This document shows, piece after piece, positions 4,912 through 5,437 of a stretch of 5,437 nucleotides of DNA (position 1 is its first letter; each line of letters opens with the position of its first letter). The notes under the pieces were generated by a model. The model saw nothing but the letters and a program-made list of their open reading frames with translations. It did no database searches and was not told the origin of the DNA. The position numbers and the translations under genes are program-made. The stretch covers positions 1-5,437 of the forward strand of contig JAFXOC010000579.1 of assembly GCA_017529085.1 (NCBI GenBank), written 5' to 3'. Source of the stretch: Selenomonadaceae bacterium (GTDB taxonomy: Bacteria > Bacillota > Negativicutes > Selenomonadales > Selenomonadaceae).

Positions 4912-5437
4912 TTAACTTTGATTTTGATTTTCTTCTCCACTATCAGACATAAATGGCAACGACAGTATAAACGGCATTAAAAAAGCCAAATACAAAACAT
5001 ACCGAAAAGCGAAAGCCGTGGGTGAGGCTATTAAAATCGTGAGATAAGATAAAAATACCGGCAAAAGCGCCGCCGCTTTTCGGTTTTCTCCCTTTTCAAG
5101 CAATAACGCTAATATAAAAAGGAGTATAAAACCGCAGGCTCCGCCGTTTAGATAAAAGACATTGTCCGCCATAAATCCCGCTATCTTCTCCCTTACCGGT
5201 TTTTTCAGCGCCTTGAAATCCGTCGCATGGAACGGGCGTTCAATAGGCCAACGAATGTTTTGAGGATTAAGAGTGTCGTTTGTAATCGCGTCCACAAAGG
5301 CTATTTGATTATGATGATAATTCCATGGTCCAATGCACCAAAAATCAAGCGTCGCAAAGGCGTGAGCGGAAAAATATATCGATATGTTTTTGGAGAAAGT
5401 TTCAAGATACGCTTTGATAAACCTGCCTTTGTTGGCG
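4912..5437 (-). CDS. Polytopic membrane protein, C-terminal part (possibly DUF6020-like); cut by window edge
   Basis: The frame is open from base 5436 to a TAA at 4914-4912, giving 174 visible residues with no stop at the edge. The true start lies outside the window, and the GTG at 5295 is internal rather than an initiator. The first ~95 residues look extracytoplasmic: aromatic-rich (HAFATLDFWCIGPWNYHHNQ) with FMADNVFYLNGG at the end. Three hydrophobic helices follow: ACGFILLFILALLLE, then ALLPVFLSYLTILIASPTAF, then FRYVLYLAFLMPFILSLPFM. The protein ends in a short acidic, Asn/Gln-rich tail. The SPTAFAFRYVLYLAF pattern recalls the C-termini of DUF6020 proteins and some GT-C-like multi-membrane transferases; the assignment is tentative and no catalytic residue can be recognised. 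It lies 79 bp upstream of tsaE and is probably a separate transcription unit, because tsaE has its own promoter. Confidence 0.75.
   Translation of the reverse strand, partial: ANKGRFIKAYLETFSKNISIYFSAHAFATLDFWCIGPWNYHHNQIAFVDAITNDTLNPQNIRWPIERPFHATDFKALKKPVREKIAGFMADNVFYLNGGACGFILLFILALLLEKGENRKAAALLPVFLSYLTILIASPTAFAFRYVLYLAFLMPFILSLPFMSDSGEENQNQS

Overview
The window reads as part of a Firmicutes chromosome, most likely from the Negativicutes or a close relative. All genes lie on the minus strand. Most have purine-rich AGGA/GGAG-type ribosome binding sites, tsaB and argS use non-ATG starts, base composition is moderate to AT-rich, and argS is followed directly by rpoE (RNA polymerase delta), a Firmicutes gene. 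The phylum is fairly secure; the class is inferred from remembered gene order, not from a search.

Layout in the direction of transcription (high to low coordinates). (1) 5437-4912: the C-terminal part of a polytopic membrane protein, cut by the window edge, possibly DUF6020-like. (2) 4911-4833: a short gap with a good extended -10 promoter, TG-n-TATAAT, pointing at the next genes. (3) 4832-3237: a tightly packed tsaE-tsaB-rimI block (2-nt gap, then 8-nt overlap). (4) 3236-3001: a 236-bp gap almost filled by a 194-bp MITE-like element with terminal inverted repeats around CTGTAGAC and two internal GC-rich hairpin modules. (5) 3000-1981: tsaD. (6) 1980-1872: a gap dominated by a long homopyrimidine/homopurine hairpin followed by a second homopurine tract that mirrors the first, so the locus has both inverted and mirror symmetry. 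(7) 1862-207: complete argS. (8) 192-1: the first 64 codons of rpoE, whose Shine-Dalgarno abuts the argS stop codon.

Function: TsaE, TsaB and TsaD are the three components that transfer threonylcarbamoyl from TC-AMP (made by TsaC/TsaC2, not in this window) to A37 of ANN-decoding tRNAs, forming t6A. RimI is the usual N-terminal acetyltransferase companion of tsaB. ArgS charges tRNA-Arg, and the AGA/AGG-reading tRNA-Arg species are t6A substrates. The window is therefore mainly a tRNA-modification and charging locus leading into rpoE. The genes are ordinary housekeeping genes; the unusual material is in the two intergenic repeats. I see no new multi-gene system here. I see no tRNA, rRNA, CRISPR array, riboswitch or convincing intrinsic terminator.
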